Counted from the stretch's first letter, positions 32,410 through 41,914 are shown. The stretch: DNA of 64,000 nucleotides from CAYUHJ01 sp964444365 (GCA_964444365.1 CAYUHJ010000001.1:67805-131804); one strand, 5' to 3'. Made by a program: numbers and translations. Notes: a model not told the origin generated them from the letters alone.

Positions 32410-33633
32410 ATGGTCCGCCCATCCCTCCCGACCGGTCTGGCCGTCACCCTGGCCCTGCTCGGCGTCGCCGCCGACTGGCCCAACCTCCACGGCCCGAACC
32501 GCGACGGCCACTCCCCCGAAGTCGGGTTGAAGTGGGACTGGCCGAAGGCCGGCCCCGCGGTGGCGTGGAAGCTCGACGTGGGCACCGGCTGGGCCGGCGT
32601 CACCGCCTCGAACGGCGTCGCGTTCCTGTTCCACCGCGTCGGCGACGACGAAGTCCTCGTCGCCCTCGACCCCGAGAAGGGGACGGAGAAGTGGAAGCAC
32701 GCCGCCCGCACCAAGTACCGGGACGACTTCAACTTCGACGACGGCCCGCGGTGTACCCCCGTCGTCGCGGGCGGCCGAGTCTTCACCCTCGGGGCGAACG
32801 GCGACCTCCACGCCGTCGACGAAAAGAAGGGCACCAAGCTCTGGCACCGCAACATTCTGACCGATTACAAGTCCGCGAAAGGGTTCTTCGGCGTCGGCGC
32901 GAGCCCGATCGTGGTCGGCGATCACCTGCTCGTCAACGTCGGCGGCAAGGGGGCGGGGGTCGTCGCGTTCGATGTCGAGTCTGGAAAAGAGAAGTGGAAG
33001 GCGACCGACGATGCGGCAAGCTACTCGTCGCCGATTGCCCTGACAGTGAGCGGCAAACCCCGCGTCGCGTTCCTGACTCGTGCGCGGTTGGTCGTGCTCG
33101 ATCCTGCCGATGGTACGGTGCTGTTCACCAAGGAGTTCCGCGCCCGCCTCGAAGCGTCCGTCAACGCCGCGAGCCCGGTTCGGAACGGGGAGGAACTCTT
33201 TCTCTCATCCAGCTACGGCGTCGGGGCCATCGTGTTGAAGCCGAAGGGCACCGAATGGGACGAAGTCTGGGCAAACGACAAGTCGCTCTCGTGCCATTAC
33301 AACACGCCGGTCCTCGTCGGCGATCACCTCTACGGGGTCGACGGCCGGCAGGAAGGCGGCGCGGCCCGGCTGCGGTGCGTCGAGTGGAAGACCGGCGAGG
33401 TGAAGTGGACCGAGGAAAAATTCGGCTGTGCCACGCTCATCGCCGTCGACGGCGGGTTCCTCGCGGCGACCGAACGCGGGGAACTGGTCCGGTTCGACGC
33501 GACCCCCGCCGGGTACAAGGAGCGGGCGCGGGCCAAGGTGTTGGACGGCGTCGTCCGCGCCGCGGCGTGTTTGTCCGACGGCAAGCTGTACGTCCGCGAT
33601 GAGAAGAAGCTCGTCTGCGTGAAGCTGAAGTAA
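32410..33633 (+). CDS. PQQ-type beta-propeller protein
   Basis: 407 residues. Signal peptide MVRPSLPTGLAVTLALLGVA. DWPNLHGPNRDGHSPE at the start matches planctomycete PQQ-binding-like propellers. Blades repeat V-A-L-D-x-x-x-G-x-x-x-W phrases: LVALDPEKGTEKWKH, LHAVDEKKGTKLWHR, VVAFDVESGKEKWKA, VVLDPADGTVLF and CVEWKTGEVKWTE. It resembles BamB and PQQ dehydrogenase propellers, but I see no catalytic residues for a dehydrogenase. Periplasmic. Confidence 0.9.
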   Translation: MVRPSLPTGLAVTLALLGVAADWPNLHGPNRDGHSPEVGLKWDWPKAGPAVAWKLDVGTGWAGVTASNGVAFLFHRVGDDEVLVALDPEKGTEKWKHAARTKYRDDFNFDDGPRCTPVVAGGRVFTLGANGDLHAVDEKKGTKLWHRNILTDYKSAKGFFGVGASPIVVGDHLLVNVGGKGAGVVAFDVESGKEKWKATDDAASYSSPIALTVSGKPRVAFLTRARLVVLDPADGTVLFTKEFRARLEASVNAASPVRNGEELFLSSSYGVGAIVLKPKGTEWDEVWANDKSLSCHYNTPVLVGDHLYGVDGRQEGGAARLRCVEWKTGEVKWTEEKFGCATLIAVDGGFLAATERGELVRFDATPAGYKERARAKVLDGVVRAAACLSDGKLYVRDEKKLVCVKLK

Positions 33634-33636
33634 CCT

Positions 33637-36600
33637 TCAATCCTCCACCTGCCTTCGCGTCTTGCGCCTCAACTTCGCTTCTTCGGTTTCCTGCTCCTCG
33701 GCGTCGGTCGAGACCAGATCCTTCGCCGCGTTCGGGTCGAGTTCGACCGTCAACGGCTGGGCGAACTCGTCCTTGTCGACCGCGAGCACGACGCGGTAGA
33801 GGCCCGGTTGCACCTGCGAACCGCCCAGCGCGCGGGCTCCGGGGGCGGGCTTCGTCGGCGGGCCGCTGAGGTCCCACTGCAACCGGTGGAACCCCGGCGC
33901 GGTCGGCGCGGCTCGGAATTCGCGGACGACCTTGCCGGCGGCGTCGGTCACCTTCACCGCCACCTTGTCGGCCTTCGCGGTGAGCAGGTAGTCGATCGTC
34001 GCGCCGCGGAACGGGTTCTGGCCGGTGAACTTTCGCTCCGCGAACGAGTACGGGAAGGTGTTGCCGTCGAGCTTCCAGCGGGTCGCGACGGCCGGGGCGA
34101 AGAGCGTGGCCTTCGCCGTCAGCACCTCCGGCTTCGCCTGCCGCAGCGCGTTCACGTCGAGCACCCAGACGCTGCGGCCGTGCGTCCCGGCGACGAGGTC
34201 CGGGGCCGTCGTCGGCTGGGCGAACTCGTGGACGGCCACGGTCGGCAGGCCCGCCCCGAGCCGGGACCAATGGCCGCCGCGGTCGACCGACACCCACGCG
34301 CCGAACTCGGTACCCAGGTACAGGAGGTTCGGGCTGATTAGGTCTTCCCGCACGACTCGCGTCGAGCCGAACGCCGGCAGGTTCGCGTTGAGCAGCTTCC
34401 ACGTCGCGCCGTAGTCCTCCGTGACCAGGACGTACGGCCGGTCGTCGTCGGAACGGTGGCCGTCGAGCGCGACGTAGCACCGCCCCTCTTTTTCCCGGCT
34501 CGGCTCGACGGACGACACCCACCGCGGCCCCGGAACGCCGGCCTTTTCGAGGTTCGCGGAGACGTTCTCCCACTTCGCGCCGCCGTCGCGGGAGACCCAC
34601 AGGAAGCCGTCGTCGGTGCCTGCCCAGAGCACGTCCGGGTTCCGCGTCGACTCGCCCAGTGCGACGATGCTCCCCTGTTTCGTGCGCGTCAGTTCCGGCG
34701 AAATCCGGCGGGCGTCGTCCCCGCGCTTCACGGAACGGTACACGTACTGCGCCCCGCAATAGAAGATGCTCGGGTTGTGGTGGCTGAGGAAGTAGGGCGT
34801 GTTCCAGTTGAACCGCAGCGGCCCCTCGCCGGGCTTCGCGGCCGGGCGGATGGACGCCCGCTCGCCGGTGCGCAGGTTCCGGCGGAACATCGCCCCGCCC
34901 TGGCTTTCGGAGTAGACGAGGTCCGGGTCGGTCGGGTCGATGCGGCAGACGAAGCCGTCCCCGCCGTTGATGAAGGCCCAGTCCTCGTTCACCGGACCGG
35001 TGCCGCGGAGCGAGTGGCTCGGCCCGCCCCAGCTGCCGTTGTCCTGCAACCCGCCGTAGACGCGGTACGGCCGGCGGATGTCGACCGCGACGTGGTAGAA
35101 CTGCCCGAGCGCGAGCGTGTTAAGGTGGTCCCAGTTCTGGCCGCGGTCGTAGCTGGCGTAGAAGCCGCCGTCCGTACCGAAGATGAGGTGCCGGCCGTTC
35201 GCCGGGTTGATCCAGAGGGCGTGCTGGTCCGGGTGGACGCCCTTCGTCGGGGCCGCGTCGAACCGCTTGCCGCCGTCCGTGGACTTCCACAGCGGCACGT
35301 CGCCGAGGACGTAGATCGTGTTGTCGTCGGTCGGGTCGACGCGGATTTTCGAGAAGTACATCGGCCGGGGGTTCACCGAGTTGACGCGGGTCCAGGTCTC
35401 GCCGTTGTCCTTCGACAGATACACGCCGCCGGTCTGGACGCCGTCCCGGCCCTGGCGGTTCTGAGCGTTAGGCTGCTGCCCGCCGAGGCCCATGCCGTAG
35501 GGTTTGCCCGGCTTGGCCGCCGGCGGGGCCGCGAGGGTGACGGCGATCTTCTTCTCGGCTTTTTCCCGCAGGATGGTCAGGGTGATCGTGTCGCCGACCT
35601 TCTTGCCGCGGACGCCCGCCGCGTACTCGTTCAGGTTCGACACCTTGCGGTCGTCGACCGCGACGATCTGGTCGCCGGGCAGAACCCCCGCGCTGGCCGC
35701 CGGCCCGCCGTCCGCGACTTCCTCGACGACGAGCGGGTCGCCCTTCGCGGGGCGGAAGCCGGCGACGGGGGCCGTGGCCGGGGTTTCCGGCGGCGGCCGG
35801 GTGCCGAGCGTGACCTCGATGTCGACGTCCTTCCCGTCGCGCTTCACGGCCAGTTTCAGCTTGTCCCCCGGCTTCTTGTCCGCGAACTGGTCGACGAACT
35901 TCTCGTACCCGGCGACCTTGACGCCGTCCGCTGACACCACGGTGTCACCGGCCTTGAGACCGGCCTTCTCGGCGGGGCCGTTCTTCGTGACCTCGGTGAT
36001 CTTCGCCCCGCCGCCGTCCGCGTCCTCGCCGACGACGCCCATGTAGACCTTGACGAGTTCCCCGGTGCCGCCCTTCTCCGTGTCGACGACCGCGTACACG
36101 AGCCCCCTGGTTTTCCGGGAGTAGTCCAGCCCGACGCGGCCGAGCTTCACGCTCGGCAGCCCCGCCTTCGCGTCCGGGCCGGACAGCCGCTTCCAGGTCT
36201 TGCCGCCGTCGGCGGTCTTCCACAGGGCGGACCCCGGTGCGTGCGTCACGACGGGGCCGTACACGTCCGGCACGGGCGGGTCGCCGAAGAACCCGTCGAA
36301 GCCGTCGCGCTTGCGCTCCCACGTCGCGACGATCAGCGTCTCGGGGTCGAACGGGTCGAACCGGGCGTCGATCACGCCGGTGTTGTCGTCGATGCTCAGC
36401 ACCTTCTCCCACGTCTTCCCGCCGTCGGTGGTCTTGAACAGCCCGCGTTCGGGGTTCGGGCCGTAGAGCCGGCCGAGCGCCCCCACGTAAACCACGTCCG
36501 GATTCTTCGGGTGGATCAGAATCCGACCGATCTGAAAGGTTTTCGTCAGACCCATGTTCGCCCACGTCTTGCCGCCGTCGACGGACTTGTAGACGCCGTC

Positions 36601-37119
36601 GCCATACGAGACGGAGTTCCGCGGGTTGGCCTCGCCGGTGCCGACCCACACGACGTTCGGGTTCGCCTGCGAGACCGCCACGTCGCCGATCGAGACGGTG
36701 GATTCCTTGTCGAACAGGAACGTGAACGTGGTGCCGTTGTTCGTCGTCTTCAGTAACCCGCCGGACGCGGTGGCGACGAAGTAGGTGGTCGGGTCGCTCT
36801 CGACGACGGCCAGGGCGGTGATGCGGCCGCCCATGTTCGCGGGGCCGATGCACCGCCACGGGAGTTTCCCGACGAGCGACTCCGGCAACGTGCCGCCAGT
36901 AGGGCTTGCGACCGACCGGGGAAGGGGGGCGAGTTCCGGAGCCTTCCTGACCGCGTCGAGCCGGGCTTGCAGCTCGCGGAGTTGCTTTTCCAGGTCGGCG
37001 ATCAGCCGGTCGCGTTCGTCGGGGGAAAGGGCTGCGACCTGGGCGGGGGCCGCGTCAGCGGACCGGCCGGGAATGAGCGGAACGGCCGCCAACAGTGCGG
37101 CAAGCAGGATGCGCGTCAC
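33637..37119 (-). CDS. Giant BNR/sortilin-like propeller protein with two PDZ domains
   Basis: 1160 residues from GTG 37119, which starts the signal peptide TRILLAALLAAVPLIPG. A coiled-coil segment (SPDERDRLIADLEKQLRELQ) follows. Residues about 95-360 and 560-960 are BNR/VPS10-type propeller blades with Asp-box phrases such as SVDGGKTWANMG, TDGGKTWEKVLS, SKDNGETWTRVN and SRDGGAKWENVS. Between them are two PDZ domains, about 370-445 (GPAEKAGLKAGDTVVSADG) and 460-530 (GGPAASAGVLPGDQIVAVDD). The C-terminal 200 residues are a beta domain (FRGATIDYLLTAKADKVAVK). Extracytoplasmic; function unknown. Confidence 0.92.
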   Translation of the reverse strand: MTRILLAALLAAVPLIPGRSADAAPAQVAALSPDERDRLIADLEKQLRELQARLDAVRKAPELAPLPRSVASPTGGTLPESLVGKLPWRCIGPANMGGRITALAVVESDPTTYFVATASGGLLKTTNNGTTFTFLFDKESTVSIGDVAVSQANPNVVWVGTGEANPRNSVSYGDGVYKSVDGGKTWANMGLTKTFQIGRILIHPKNPDVVYVGALGRLYGPNPERGLFKTTDGGKTWEKVLSIDDNTGVIDARFDPFDPETLIVATWERKRDGFDGFFGDPPVPDVYGPVVTHAPGSALWKTADGGKTWKRLSGPDAKAGLPSVKLGRVGLDYSRKTRGLVYAVVDTEKGGTGELVKVYMGVVGEDADGGGAKITEVTKNGPAEKAGLKAGDTVVSADGVKVAGYEKFVDQFADKKPGDKLKLAVKRDGKDVDIEVTLGTRPPPETPATAPVAGFRPAKGDPLVVEEVADGGPAASAGVLPGDQIVAVDDRKVSNLNEYAAGVRGKKVGDTITLTILREKAEKKIAVTLAAPPAAKPGKPYGMGLGGQQPNAQNRQGRDGVQTGGVYLSKDNGETWTRVNSVNPRPMYFSKIRVDPTDDNTIYVLGDVPLWKSTDGGKRFDAAPTKGVHPDQHALWINPANGRHLIFGTDGGFYASYDRGQNWDHLNTLALGQFYHVAVDIRRPYRVYGGLQDNGSWGGPSHSLRGTGPVNEDWAFINGGDGFVCRIDPTDPDLVYSESQGGAMFRRNLRTGERASIRPAAKPGEGPLRFNWNTPYFLSHHNPSIFYCGAQYVYRSVKRGDDARRISPELTRTKQGSIVALGESTRNPDVLWAGTDDGFLWVSRDGGAKWENVSANLEKAGVPGPRWVSSVEPSREKEGRCYVALDGHRSDDDRPYVLVTEDYGATWKLLNANLPAFGSTRVVREDLISPNLLYLGTEFGAWVSVDRGGHWSRLGAGLPTVAVHEFAQPTTAPDLVAGTHGRSVWVLDVNALRQAKPEVLTAKATLFAPAVATRWKLDGNTFPYSFAERKFTGQNPFRGATIDYLLTAKADKVAVKVTDAAGKVVREFRAAPTAPGFHRLQWDLSGPPTKPAPGARALGGSQVQPGLYRVVLAVDKDEFAQPLTVELDPNAAKDLVSTDAEEQETEEAKLRRKTRRQVED

Positions 37120-37350
37120 GGGTAAGTCTCGGTGCGGGTGGATTGCCCAGGCTTCCGATTTTACGCCGTCGGCGGGACCGGAACCAGCACCGTCGCGGAG
37201 GAACGCAGGCCCGAATCGAGCCGACGGATTCTTTCCGAGATTCAATTTCCAATTTCTCCGATTCGTTGTTCGTGAAGGTTATAACTCCATCGCGGGGACG
37301 AACCCCCTCCGCCCTCGGTTGTCGGGTCGCGCCCTCTCGGAGTCGCCATC

Positions 37351-37830
37351 GTGCGGAACGTCTCGATCGTGCTGGTGACGCTGGCGCTGGTCGCGGTCTC
37401 GGGCTACTCAGCCGCCCAGTGGAAGGCGGCAGAGGGCATCGGATGGGAATCGCTTGAGGACGAGGCGGAACGGGCTGAAGAGCGCGCGAGGCAGCAGCAA
37501 CTGGAAGCGACTCGGCAGGCCGTTGCAAACCGCATCGCGCTGAAGGAGGCGTTGATCGCCGAGTTGATCGAAGGCCGGCGGAGTCTCCGCGAGGTCACGG
37601 CCGCCTTTGTGTCGCTGAACGAAAACCAGCCGGGGTACTCGCTCGGGATTCGGCACGCCCACCCCGGCAGCACCGACGAAGAACGGACGGCTCACAACGT
37701 GCTCACCTACGCGAAACTCTCCCTGACGAGCTTGCCGCCCGAGACGCAAGACAGGGTTCTGGCCCGACTGCGCTGCGAGTTCGAGGCGTGGCTTCCCGGC
37801 GTCTGCTCGAACGACTTCAAGCCGATCTAG
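37351..37830 (+). CDS. Small secreted coiled-coil protein
   Basis: 159 residues from GTG 37351. An N-terminal hydrophobic helix (VSIVLVTLALVAVSGYSA) is a signal peptide or anchor. Residues 28-55 are a charged coiled coil (EDEAERAEERARQQQLEATR). The rest contains RIALKEALIAELIEGRRSLR and EERTAHNVLTYAKLSL, with the conserved-looking Tyr/Leu spacing of a folded domain, and two Cys near the end. No family recognised. A hairpin separates it from the converging oxidoreductase gene. Confidence 0.7.
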   Translation: MRNVSIVLVTLALVAVSGYSAAQWKAAEGIGWESLEDEAERAEERARQQQLEATRQAVANRIALKEALIAELIEGRRSLREVTAAFVSLNENQPGYSLGIRHAHPGSTDEERTAHNVLTYAKLSLTSLPPETQDRVLARLRCEFEAWLPGVCSNDFKPI

Positions 37831-37837
37831 CCGACGA

Positions 37838-37871
37838 GACTCGACCGCGACTCGGTCGTCGCGGTCGAGTC
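37838..37871. terminator. Hairpin between converging genes
   Basis: 13-base arms (GACTCGACCGCGA and its complement) with an 8-base loop. It is not followed by a T run, so termination would be weak or depend on other factors. Its placement between two converging stops suggests a shared transcript end. Confidence 0.6.
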
Positions 37872-37879
37872 GTTGGCCG

Positions 37880-39274
37880 TCACGCCCGTTCGAGCATGTC
37901 CCAGCCCTTGCGGTACTCGTACTTGATGAACTTCGCGGCCTCCGGACAGTCCTTGGCCGCGACCGCCTCGCCGTCGAACTCGAACGCCTTGCCGGTCCGG
38001 ATGGCGACGTTGCCGAGCAGGAACGCGGCCGTCAGGAAGCTGGCGTAGTCGAAGTTGGACAGCGCCAGTTCCGGCTTGCCGGCCTTGATCGCCTCGACCC
38101 ACTCCGCCTTCTGCCCCTGGTCGCTCTTGCCGTTGACGGCCAGCTTTTCCGGCTTCGTGGTGCCGTCGGCCTTCTCGCCCGTCTCGAAGAACACCTGCGC
38201 GCCATAGTCGTTCGGCGAGTACGCGATGCCCTTCTCGCCGACGAGGATCGAGCCGCTGTTCGACAGGCCCTTGCCGCCCGCGAGCTTGACCGCCCGTTCG
38301 ACGAGCGCGTCCGGCGGGGTCAGCTTCTTGCCGTCCTTTTTGCCCTCGTACCAGTGCAGCGTCACCGGCGGGAGGTCGCCGCGGGCGGGGAAGTTCAGCG
38401 TGACGTGAGCCGAACTCGGGCACGTCAGCGAGTTCACGTCGGTCGCCTCGGCGGACACCTTGCTCGGGTGGCCGAGCTTCAGGGCCATGAACGCCATGTT
38501 CGCGGTGTGGCAGGCCATGTCACCGATCGCGCCGGTGCCGAAGTCCCAGTACCCGCGCCACGCGAACGGGTGGATCTTCGCGGCGTACGGGCGGCTCGCC
38601 ACCGGCCCCAGGAACTCGTCCCAGTGGACGTGCTTCGGCACTTCCGCTTCCTTCGGCGGCTTGTCCGCGGTCACTTCAGGGGCCTGCGGCCAGATCGGCC
38701 GGTTCGTCCAGACGTGGACTTCCTTCACCGGCCCGAGCACGCCGGCCTGGACGAGCTCGACGGACTTCCGCAGCCCGTTTTCGGACGTGCCCTGGTTGCC
38801 CATCTGGGTGCAGACCTTGTGCTCCTTCGCCAGCTTCCGCAGCAGGTGCGCCTCGAACACCGTCCGGGTCAGCGGCTTCTGGACGTAGGCGTGCTTGCCC
38901 ATCCGGATGCCGAGGGCCGCGGCGAGGGCGTGGGTGTGGTCCGGGGTGGAGACGACGACCGCGTCGAACGTCTTGCCGGCCTCGTCGTACATCTTGCGGA
39001 AGTCGAAGAACGTCTTCGCCTCGGGCCACTTCTTCGCCTTCGGGGCGAGGTGGTTGTCGTCGATGTCGCACAGGGCGACGACTTCCATGAGGGTGCCGGC
39101 CTGGTCGATGTCGCTGGACCCCTTGCCGCCGACGCCGACGCCGGCGACCTTGAGGCGGTCGTTGGAGCCGGCCGCGCGGACGACGGAGACGGCGTCCCCG
39201 GTGTAGAGGTAGCCGAGCCCGGCGGCGGCCGAGCCAACCTGGAGGAAACGCCGACGGTTCAAACGGGCGGACAT
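37880..39274 (-). CDS. Tat-exported Gfo/Idh/MocA oxidoreductase
   Basis: 464 residues. Tat signal NRRRFLQVGSAAAGLGYL. Rossmann NAD(P) domain: KVAGVGVGGKGSSDIDQAG (G-x-G-x-x-G type), ALCDID, AVVVSTPDHTHA and AYVQKPLTRTVFEAHLL with the conserved Lys-Pro. The C-terminal half is the planctomycete-type sugar-binding domain, including HVHWDEFLGPVASRPY and FAWRGYWDFGTGAIGDMACH. Probably acts on a sugar or sugar acid in the periplasm, as with many paralogues in planctomycetes. The exact substrate is unknown. Confidence 0.95.
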   Translation of the reverse strand: MSARLNRRRFLQVGSAAAGLGYLYTGDAVSVVRAAGSNDRLKVAGVGVGGKGSSDIDQAGTLMEVVALCDIDDNHLAPKAKKWPEAKTFFDFRKMYDEAGKTFDAVVVSTPDHTHALAAALGIRMGKHAYVQKPLTRTVFEAHLLRKLAKEHKVCTQMGNQGTSENGLRKSVELVQAGVLGPVKEVHVWTNRPIWPQAPEVTADKPPKEAEVPKHVHWDEFLGPVASRPYAAKIHPFAWRGYWDFGTGAIGDMACHTANMAFMALKLGHPSKVSAEATDVNSLTCPSSAHVTLNFPARGDLPPVTLHWYEGKKDGKKLTPPDALVERAVKLAGGKGLSNSGSILVGEKGIAYSPNDYGAQVFFETGEKADGTTKPEKLAVNGKSDQGQKAEWVEAIKAGKPELALSNFDYASFLTAAFLLGNVAIRTGKAFEFDGEAVAAKDCPEAAKFIKYEYRKGWDMLERA

Positions 39275-39395
39275 GAGAGAGGACTCCTGGGGTGGGAACG
39301 CGAGTCGGGCGGGGTGCGGGCGAACACAAGTGTAGGCGACCGCCCGGCCGCGGGCAACGACGAAGGTCGCAGGTCGTCGGGGGCGACCCTCTTGC

Positions 39396-39401
39396 TACGA
39401 T
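39396..39401 (+). promoter_or_regulatory. Possible -10 element
   Basis: TACGAT lies 35 bases before the ATG of the small membrane protein gene. Confidence 0.3.
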
Positions 39402-39436
39402 AACGTCATTCGGACCTGTGGCCGGAGTGTTCGCCC

Positions 39437-39754
39437 ATGCAAGACGGCACGCGAGTGGCAGTGATCGTGGTCGCGTCCGGGGCGGCGGTCGCGTGGTGGC
39501 GGCTGGCCCGCGGGCTGGCCCACCTGCACCCGTTCACCTGCCTGCTCGGGTTCGTCCTGGTCATGCTGGTGCTGTCGTGCGTGGCCGCGGCCGGGGCGAT
39601 CGGCGCGACGCGGCCGAAGGTCGTGCGGGGGTGGTGGACGGTCGCCTCGGCCGCGCTCCTGCTCGTCGCGGTGGCCGGAGCCGTCCAGCTGCCGGCGGTA
39701 TTCCTGTCGGACACCGCGGTCGACAGCGAGCGAGTTCCGGCGACCCGACCGTGA
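39437..39754 (+). CDS. Small three-helix membrane protein
   Basis: 105 residues with hydrophobic segments at about 7-22, 33-55 and 68-90: VAVIVVASGAAVAWWRLARG, FTCLLGFVLVMLVLSCVAAA and WTVASAALLLVAVAGAVQLP. No family is recognised. It ends 48 bases before queE and may be co-transcribed, although queE has its own TATCTT box. Confidence 0.65.
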   Translation: MQDGTRVAVIVVASGAAVAWWRLARGLAHLHPFTCLLGFVLVMLVLSCVAAAGAIGATRPKVVRGWWTVASAALLLVAVAGAVQLPAVFLSDTAVDSERVPATRP

Positions 39755-39760
39755 GTCTGC

Positions 39761-39766
39761 TATCTT
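39761..39766 (+). promoter_or_regulatory. Possible -10 element for queE
   Basis: TATCTT lies 36 bases before the queE start, at the same distance as similar hexamers upstream of 39437, 50372 and 51813. Confidence 0.3.
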
Positions 39767-39802
39767 GAAGTGTCGCCCGCCCCGCCCTCACGTTGAAGCC
39801 GA

Positions 39803-40501
39803 ATGACCGCGTTGCCTTCGATTTCCCACCGGACGGCCCTCCTCCGCACGGTCCCGCCGGGGGAACTCCTCGTCCACGAGATTTACCGCAGCCTCCAGGG
39901 CGAGTCGACGTTCGCCGGGCTACCGTGCGTGTTCGTGCGCCTGAGTGTCTGCGACAGCCGGTGTGCGTGGTGCGACACCCCGCACGCCTTCACCCAGGGG
40001 AAGCGGCTCGGCCGGGCGGCGGTGCTGGAACAAGCCCTGAGCTTCGACTGCCCGCTCGTCGAGATCACCGGCGGGGAACCGCTCCTTCAGCCGGACGTGT
40101 TCCCGCTCATGACGGAACTGTGCGACGCCGGGAAAACGGTGCTCCTCGAAACGAGCGGGGCGCACGACGTCGGCCCCGTCGACCGGCGGGTCCACGTGAT
40201 CGCGGACCTCAAGTGCCCGGACAGCGGCGAGTGCGAGCGGAACCACTGGCCGAACCTGGCCAAGTTGAAACCGACGGACCAGGTCAAGTTCGTGATCGCG
40301 TCCCGCGGGGACTGGGACTGGGCCGCGGACACGGTTCGGACTCACGGCCTCGACCGGCGGTTTTCGGTCCTCGTCAGTGCGGTCTTCGACCGGGTGAACC
40401 TGCAAGACCTGGCCGGGTGGGTACTCGACTCGGGGCTCGACGTGCGGATGCAACTGCAGATGCACAAGTACATCTGGCACCCGACCGCCCGCGGGGTGTG
40501 A
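39803..40501 (+). CDS. queE: 7-carboxy-7-deazaguanine synthase QueE
   Basis: 232 residues. Radical SAM enzyme that makes 7-carboxy-7-deazaguanine from 6-carboxytetrahydropterin, in the queuosine (preQ0) pathway. The 4Fe-4S cluster site is C-x3-C-x2-C (VCDSRCAWCDT). Substrate and SAM motifs: EIYRSLQGESTFAGLPCVFV at the start, VEITGGEPLLQ, LLETSG and VIADLKCPDSGE; QLQMHKYIW closes the protein. The other pathway genes queC and queD lie at 49177 and 49855, not adjacent. Confidence 0.96.
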   Translation: MTALPSISHRTALLRTVPPGELLVHEIYRSLQGESTFAGLPCVFVRLSVCDSRCAWCDTPHAFTQGKRLGRAAVLEQALSFDCPLVEITGGEPLLQPDVFPLMTELCDAGKTVLLETSGAHDVGPVDRRVHVIADLKCPDSGECERNHWPNLAKLKPTDQVKFVIASRGDWDWAADTVRTHGLDRRFSVLVSAVFDRVNLQDLAGWVLDSGLDVRMQLQMHKYIWHPTARGV

Positions 40502-40525
40502 CACCGAACGGCGTCGAGTGTTTTT

Positions 40526-40677
40526 CCTCCCCTCTCCCCGCTGGGGAGAGGGGTCGGGGGTGAGGGGAACGGCTTCATCAGGGCTCAGACTTTTTCCCCG
40601 GAGATGAAGCTCCATTTCACGTGGGGCCTTTCCCTCACCCGGCCTTCGGCCACCCTCTCCCCCGAAGGCAGAGGGTC
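40526..40677. repeat. GC-rich inverted repeat, CCTCTCCCC family
   Basis: The left part CCCCTCTCCCCGCTGGGGAG with GGGGTCGGGGGTGAGGGGA pairs with the right part TCCCTCACCCGG and CACCCTCTCCCCC. It fills most of the gap between the converging queE and Rieske genes. It closely resembles the copy at the right end of the window. Confidence 0.8.
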
Positions 40678-40720
40678 ATCAGGGCGTGCTTTCTGACAGG
40701 CCGGTTGCCGTCACCCGCCG

Positions 40721-41848
40721 TTACCCCGCCTCCGGCACCACCGCGAGTTCCGTCGCGCCGCGGCAGCCGTCCAGGACGAACTTCTGGAACGAAAAAATCC
40801 GCTCCTCCCGGGTGCCGATGACGCCGCGGTGCGGGCTGGCGGCCAGCCCCCGCTGGACCCCGCCGTAGATCGCCGCGTCCTCGGCGAAGACCCGCTTCCC
40901 GATGAGGACCGCGGACAGCCGCAGGAACTGGTGGCTCAGCCACGCCAGCGGGTTCCGCCGGTCCCCGCGGAGCACGAACATCAGGCTGCGGTACCGGCAC
41001 GTCGTCGGCCCTGTGGGGTAGACCGCCTGCATCATCCGGAACGAGTCGAGGGAACTCCCGGTCAGGTGCGGGTGGCGGACGCGGTGCCAGTACTCGCGGG
41101 TGACCGGCTGGCCGAGCCGGCGGACCAGCCAGTCCTGCGCCCGCGTGGCGAACTCGACGGGCTGCACCGTCTTGAACGTCGAATAGTGGTCTGCCAGTTC
41201 GTGCCAGGCGTTCGCCTCGGGCGGGTAGTCCTTGAACGTGTACGGGTGGACCTGCGGGACGTGGTACGACTCCAGCGAGTTTTCGAGTACCACCTTCCAG
41301 TTGCACGGGAACTCCGCCTCCCACGTCGCGGCGTGGCGGAACGGCGGGGAAAAGTCGGCGGTCCACCGGTCCGCCAGGGGGCCGGCCCACTCGCGCAGGG
41401 GCGGGCCGCCGTCGTCGAGGGTCACGAAGACGAGGTCCCCGAGCGTGTCGAGGCGGAACCGCCGCAGGCACGAGTTGTCGCGGTCCCAAGGGCGGAACGC
41501 CTTCGCGTCCGGGATCGCCCCGGTCCGGCCCTCGGCGTTGAACTCCCAGCCGTGGTACTGGCACTTCAACTTCGCCGCGTTGCCGCCCGGCTTGTCCGTC
41601 AGCCGGCTGTGCCGGTGCGGGCAGACGTTCAAAAACGCCCGGAGTTCGCCGTCGAAGTTCCGCAGGAGCAACGGCGTTTCGAGGAGGTCGAGGGTGAGGA
41701 AGTCGCCGGGCCGGGCGAGGTCGCGGCGGGTGCAGACGGGGTGCCAGGCCGGGCGGAAGAGGTGCCGCAGTTCGGCCCGGTACTGCGATTCGGACGTGTA
41801 GTGTTCGGGGCGGAGCAGGTGTTCGAGGTGCTGCTGGTGGACGAACAT
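40721..41848 (-). CDS. Rieske-type ring-hydroxylating oxygenase, alpha-subunit-like
   Basis: 375 residues. N-terminal Rieske 2Fe-2S domain: C76-P-H78 in NVCPHRHSRL and C96-x-x-H99 in CQYHGWEF. The C-terminal catalytic domain carries mononuclear iron ligands His196 and His201 in LENSLESYHVPQVHPYTF; the acidic ligand probably lies near ERTFAEDAAIY-like sequence around residue 337. Family enzymes insert oxygen into aromatic rings, sterols or quaternary amines, fed by a ferredoxin/reductase. No reductase or small subunit is nearby. Substrate unknown. Confidence 0.93.
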   Translation of the reverse strand: MFVHQQHLEHLLRPEHYTSESQYRAELRHLFRPAWHPVCTRRDLARPGDFLTLDLLETPLLLRNFDGELRAFLNVCPHRHSRLTDKPGGNAAKLKCQYHGWEFNAEGRTGAIPDAKAFRPWDRDNSCLRRFRLDTLGDLVFVTLDDGGPPLREWAGPLADRWTADFSPPFRHAATWEAEFPCNWKVVLENSLESYHVPQVHPYTFKDYPPEANAWHELADHYSTFKTVQPVEFATRAQDWLVRRLGQPVTREYWHRVRHPHLTGSSLDSFRMMQAVYPTGPTTCRYRSLMFVLRGDRRNPLAWLSHQFLRLSAVLIGKRVFAEDAAIYGGVQRGLAASPHRGVIGTREERIFSFQKFVLDGCRGATELAVVPEAG

Positions 41849-41914
41849 CGCGGGTCGAACCTCCGGCGGCGCGGGCGATCGCGGTGCCGGGGTATTCTAG
41901 GCAAAGCGTGTACC

